Source: Brachypodium distachyon
Taxonomy: Eukaryota > Streptophyta > Magnoliopsida > Poales > Poaceae
Direction: 5' to 3'
Assembly (NCBI RefSeq): GCF_000005505.3
Contig: NC_016133.3
Location: 4,154,001 to 4,218,000, forward strand
DNA length: 64,000 nt
A model generated the notes under the pieces. The model did no database searches. It had not been told where the DNA came from and saw only the letters and a program-made list of their open reading frames with translations. The position numbers and the translations under genes are program-made. Numbering within the stretch: position 1 is the first letter of the stretch; each line of letters begins with the position of its first letter. This document shows positions 59,092 to 64,000 of the stretch, one piece after another.

Positions 59092-62000
59092 ATGAAGCTG
59101 ACGGTGAAGACCCTCAAGGGCACCCACTTCGAGATCCGGGTGCAGCAGAATGACACCGTGAGATCCCCCACCTGCGCTCCCCCTTTTAGTTTCAATTTTT
59201 TTTTCTCTCGTCCGATCTTTTCGTTTTCAGAGGGGGCGGCGGGCCTCGTATTCTTCACTGGGTGCGGTGCTTTCTAGCGATTTTTGTTCCGGGAGTTCAC
59301 TAGCATTTCGATCAACGGGGATGCCGCGACGGTGAGCTAGCTGCTAGTGCTGGGGGCATGTGGTTATGCGTTGATGAAGGGGATTTGCTCCTTCGATTTC
59401 TAAGGTGTCGCGAGATGGGATGGGGTTTGGGTGAGTGCTCTGGATTACCTGATATATGCACGCGTTTGGGGAAGAAGAGTACGGGTGCGGATGATTTTTC
59501 TGGAAGGATGATCCACGCTACTGGTGGTTTATCGCCTTTGATTTATCGTAGGCAGACGATTTTGGCAGTGTTCCAAATGGACATGATTGGTACAGCCGTA
59601 CAGGCATGCTTTCGTTTAAAAAAATAGAGATGATGTGTTGGGAACCATGTCTGTGTCCTTTTGCCGTGGATCCACGCCACTAGTAGATTCAGGAGTGTTT
59701 TTAACGTATATGCAGCAGCATTTCTTTTCAATGCCTTGTTATGCCGTGTTCTTCTCCACCTCTGTGTCCCTCTGCCATGAGGATTGCACTTGTTTCCAAA
59801 TTGTTTTGTGATCCTAGCCAAAAGGTTTTGTTCAGATATACTACCTCAGTTCTTACTTGACGTCCTAGGATATGTGCTGGCAAACTTTAACTGGCAATTG
59901 GTTTAAATTTAGACCTATATAGGTTGTTCATATAAAAACTAGTATATCATTAATTTGTTATTAATGTGTTTGTAATATTATAATTATACTAGTACGTCTT
60001 ATCTTAAGTTGCATAAGTATTTGTCAAAGTAGCATCTTGAAGACATTAAGCTTTGAATTGTAAATTTGTCGAGTTTCAAGTTCTTGCTAACTGTTTACTG
60101 TTTTCTTTGAATCAGATTATGGCTGTGAAGAAGAACATTGAAGAGATACAAGGAAAGGATAATTATCCATGGGGTCAACAACTGCTGATTCACACTGGCA
60201 AGATTTTGAAGGATGAAAGTACATTGGAAGAGAATCAAGTTAGTGAAGATGGATCTCTAGTTGTCATGCTTAGTAAGGTAGGCTGCTTATACGCTCTATA
60301 TATTATAAAGGAATGGTTTCAGTTATTATAAAGGAATGGTTTCAGTTCTATAATATATTTATTGGATTATTTTGACTCACTGAGTGATTGATGGAATGTA
60401 ACAAAATGAATTAGCCAGGTGTGTGGAATTAGCTTAAGCAGTAACATGTGAAAAAATAAATTAGGATATGGCATGTATGGAGTAGCAGTTATCCACTAAT
60501 GAAGAATGTGTATGAAACATTATCTGGCCTTGTTTGATTGATCTCAGTTTGCTGACCATCTGGCATAGGCTATCAGTATTGTTCCTTCCTAGTATGTAGT
60601 AGATATACTGTGCAGCATCCATTTGTATCAACGGTATGGAAAGTAATTGACATGTGACAAATCTATTTTCATATTATTGAACCTTTTCCACTTTGTACTT
60701 CTACCTTGTTCTGTTTACATAAGAATATAATTATTTACTTATTCCCTGCAGAGTAAAGCTTCTGTTTCCAGTGGAGCTTCATCCGCCCAGGTAAAACACT
60801 TCTTTTGGGGATGGAAACACAGTAGCAAGCATATGTACTGACACATGATCCATTACTAGCCTTCAAGCATTCCTGTAACCAGGCAAGCACCTCCAGATGC
60901 TCAAATCCAAGCTGCTGAATCCTCGTGAGTCCCTTGCTAGCTTTCTTTATTGCATTTGTTTACATTGGATCGTGCTCAAATTAAATGTATGCATCATCTT
61001 TCTGCAGGGTCCCACCAACTACTACTTCTCAGCCTGAAAGACCACCTGCAGAGTATGTTCAGGTTTCAGTCATTAGGGTTTGTTTGTACTGTAACACTTA
61101 ATTTTTCATGTTTCTGCATCTACCTCTCCCAAGGCAAAACCTGTCTCTTACTTTCAGAGCCATGCTTTTCTGAAGTTTGTTGCAGCGTTACGTCGTGCAG
61201 CCTTGCATAAATGCCCTCATAGCTGCAAAAGTCCAATGTGAAGAGTGACAGGCATGCAAGTAGATGCATCAGCCAACTGCTACTGATCATTAACATATAA
61301 GCGTAGTAATAGATTGCAGTTCGTGAGGAAATAAAAAAAATTCAACTTCTCCATGAACATGTAACCTGAGAACAATAGGGGTATTAAGCATTCTCCATGA
61401 ACATCGAAGCTAGATAGGAAATTAGAAGCACCGAACATAATTGGTGAATGTCTAAAATGCATGAAACCAAAAGCCATTTAAACTGCATCGCTAGACAGTT
61501 GGAATTTAGGCGCCAAATACTGAATTTTGGGACTGTTCTAACTATATGGAAGATAGAATCGGATCATAGGAGGATCATAGGAGGATCCTGGTTCTGTCAG
61601 ACTTTTGTCGTCTGATAAATGCATGTATCATGTGGACCATGTATCACATCCATTGTACCCAAAACATCTCATACGGGTCATTTGTCACATTTGAATAGAG
61701 ACCTTACCCACTCAATGAGCTGGGTCATGAACTAGGTATGACACAAACCAAACTGCAGTCTGCCTCTTCCAGCTGCAGTAGAATCGTAGGGTTGTACAAT
61801 CCTACAGTCTGTGTTGCAATTTTGACAATCTTTGTCATGTGAATATGAACTCCCTGATTTCCTTTTCAACTAAATCTACCAATTTGGGTATGTAAAACTT
61901 TTGTTCCTTTTTGTCAGGACCCCTTTGAACACAGTTGATCATGTGGCATCAGATTTGCTGTCAGGAAGCAATCTCGACACAATGATTAATCAGATAATGG

Positions 62001-63356
62001 AAATGGGGGGTGGCAGTTGGGACAGAGATAAAGTCCAAAGAGCTCTCCGTGCTGCTTATAACAATCCAGAGCGTGCAGTTGACTATCTGTATTCTGTGTG
62101 TATTTGTTTTTATCCTTGTAAGTTCTGAATTCGGATCTATTTTCTGATGCTAATAGATGATATTTGTTTCCCAAACAGGGTATTCCAGTGACAGCTGAAG
62201 TTGCTGTTCCGGTGGGTCCCCAAGGGGCAAACTCAACTGATGCAGCTCCTCCTGGAGTAACCGGCCTGTCTGGAATCCCAAACACAGCACCATTAAACCT
62301 TTTTCCACAGGTTTATTTGCCACCTTTTGTTTGTGCGGTACCATTGCAGCGTTGCCTATTTGAGCATCCACTGACTAATGGAATGGTGTGGCAGGGGGCT
62401 TCTAATGCTGGAGGTGCAGCTGGTGGTGGATCACTTGATTTTCTTAGAAATAACCAACAGGTTCTCATCTTGTCAATTACTTATCTCTCTTTTGTTTTCT
62501 TTGGTTTCCCTCGAAGAATAAAACAATGTACTGAACAACCATTGATGATATGATGTAGTAGTAAGAGGGGCAACACTTGTGTTTGAAGTGTGAGCTTATA
62601 ATTTGCTGTCTTAATGATGGTAACCAGCCAGAACCTCCACTACTATTAGGGGTTTTCACACCAAAAGTGGGCAATGCTCCATTTAGTAGAGTATAAAAAA
62701 ATGTTTTAATGAATTTACGCAAGTGTCGTTATTACTGATAATCTGGGATCATGTGATAATCAACAAAAATATTAATGTCGCTGTTTGCATGAATGACAGT
62801 TTGTCAATGGAACTTGCACTAGTAGAAAAGGATGATGCCCTGACATATTTTATGTCTGATCTTTTGTTGGTTTTCCTATGGTCAATTGTATACTATCATA
62901 ATGTGCTAGAGCAGCCCTGACACAATTTGGTTTTACCATCACCTTAGTGAAACTTCCTGTTACCCTTTTATTCAACAGATAGTACCTATTTCCATGCAAA
63001 CTAAGGATGGTTCATGAATCCCCGTTCTCTTTATATTGATCGAATGAAGTTTCTACCCTATTATGTTATTCTATCGTCGAAGTAATAATAGTATAACACC
63101 ATTATCTTATTATTTGCAGTTTCAAGCACTTCGGGAAATGGTCCATACAAACCCACAAATTTTGCAGGTTTTCTGTTCTTGTTTGGATTTTATGCTATGC
63201 TTCATGCAATCTTCTGTCTAAACTTTTATCTGGTGTTGCGTTACAGCCTATGCTCCAGGAATTGAGCAAGCAGAATCCCCAACTTCTGAGGTTGATTCAG
63301 GAAAATAATGACGAGTTCCTTGGGTTACTAAATGAGAACTTTGACGCAGGCGATGG
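59092..63356 (+). CDS. RAD23: RAD23 ubiquitin receptor / proteasome shuttle factor, 3' end off window
   Basis: RAD23 binds ubiquitinated proteins and delivers them to the 26S proteasome, and partners XPC/RAD4 in nucleotide-excision repair. Visible exons are 59092-59157, 60116-60277, 60752-60790, 60860-60924, 61008-61052, 61918-62095, 62179-62310, 62395-62460, 63121-63168 and 63247-63356. These make 303 complete codons, and the gene continues past the window in phase 2. Domains: N-terminal ubiquitin-like domain (1-76, [14 protein letters not shown] ... LVVMLSK), Ser/Pro/Thr-rich linker with [11 protein letters not shown]1 (about 138-183, [20 protein letters not shown] ... ERAVDYLYS), and STI1/XPC-binding domain (about 245-298, [20 protein letters not shown] ... 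[14 protein letters not shown]). The C-terminal UBA2 lies beyond the edge. The start is the first ATG and opens directly into the UBL. Confidence 0.94.
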
Positions 63357-63555
63357 GTAAGCTTTGTTTGGTTTGTTGATTATTTTTTCTGGTTCATTTG
63401 AATAGACTATAAGATTTGCTAGCGCTAATTTTTCTTTCTTAATTATATAGACTTGAATTTTATCAATCTGTTCTGTCTGCTCCACTTCCACTTGCCTTGG
63501 TGTAGATTCTGTGGCCGGTCGTTTTGATTGGACTTCGTCCGATCTTGTTGACTTA

Positions 63556-63789
63556 CTCCCTCCATTCCACAATACAATGCATATAGATTTGTGCACTTGG
63601 ACCAAGGCATCTCTCTTTTCTAGTGCCTGACCACTCATATTGGGTTAATAATAAATGGATGTGAGTAGTTATTGGCCGGGTGCAGGTATCAAGAGAAAAA
63701 TGAGGTGTACTGTGGAACAAATGAGAAAAATCTATATGCGTTGTATTTTTTTTAGGGAATATATGCGTTGTATTGTGGAATGGAGGGAG
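63556..63789. mobile_element. Stowaway-like MITE in RAD23 intron
   Basis: CTCCCTCCATTCCACAATACAA and the inverted TTGTATTGTGGAATGGAGGGAG ends are a near-perfect match, TA on both sides, 234 bp. An internal second copy of the GTTGTATT...ATATGCG segment lies near the right end. Confidence 0.87.
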
Positions 63790-64000
63790 TATCACTGTCA
63801 ATTTGGTTTTTGTTCAGTCCTATTTCATACCAGCAATATATTCAGTTGTCACTTGTCAGGCTTGCATGGGACTCCATTTGTCAGTGTTTCGTGTATGGCG
63901 TATATTTTGCTAATTTCTGAATATAACATGATTAGCTATTAGCAAAAAAAGACTAGTCCTTAAAGAACATGTGTGCTGCTTTATCGTATAATATTTATTA

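Noticed and set aside
1..64000. CRISPR arrays, bacterial operons, integrated viral genes
   Set aside because: No regularly spaced short repeats, no prokaryotic gene layout and no viral proteins; all recognised genes are plant nuclear.

Overview
This window is ordinary nuclear chromosome DNA of a grass. The genes have many introns with plant-type splice sites and GC-rich first exons. Stowaway-type MITEs with CTCCCTCCG-like ends and TA target duplications recur throughout, and there is a plant tRNA-Glu. Gene density of roughly one per 7-8 kb and mostly small DNA transposons suggest a compact genome, possibly a Pooideae grass such as Brachypodium; the species is inference. I see no bacterial, viral or CRISPR-like system.

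Layout. (1) 1-18651, minus: the second-largest subunit of RNA polymerase III (NRPC2), 36 visible exons encoding 1142 residues; its short last exon lies beyond the left edge. (2) 21014-24613, plus: a flavin-containing monooxygenase (FMO copy 1), followed by a frameshifted tail of a CER3-like gene (24851-24972). (3) 25902-27495, minus: the last three exons of a gene I cannot identify, plus a GC-rich block. (4) 29303-35124, plus: FMO copy 2, with one extra 2.1-kb intron. (5) 35573-40913, minus: an intact CER3/WAX2/GLOSSY1-type wax gene that converges on FMO copy 2. (6) 43251-43323, minus: tRNA-Glu(CTC). (7) 45001-49253, plus: a STE20/GCK-type protein kinase. (8) 50870-53374, plus: an HDDC2-like HD-domain phosphohydrolase. 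(9) 55106-56017, minus: a single-exon class I glutamine amidotransferase of the gamma-glutamyl peptidase type. (10) 59092 to beyond the right edge, plus: RAD23, a proteasome shuttle factor, missing its C-terminal exons.

How it fits together. The genes are independently transcribed and are not an operon. The one local family event is a tandem duplication of FMO together with the end of the convergent CER3 gene, so the duplication broke inside the last exon of CER3. Comparing the two FMO copies gives empty sites for several transposon insertions and exposes an intron present in only one copy. The most unusual property is a cluster of five introns that fit only with GC donor sites: two in NRPC2, one in CER3 and two in the kinase.

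Gene models were built by hand from reading frame, splice consensus and family similarity. Exon edges are therefore predictions, but in every multi-exon gene the visible exon phases close without a frameshift.
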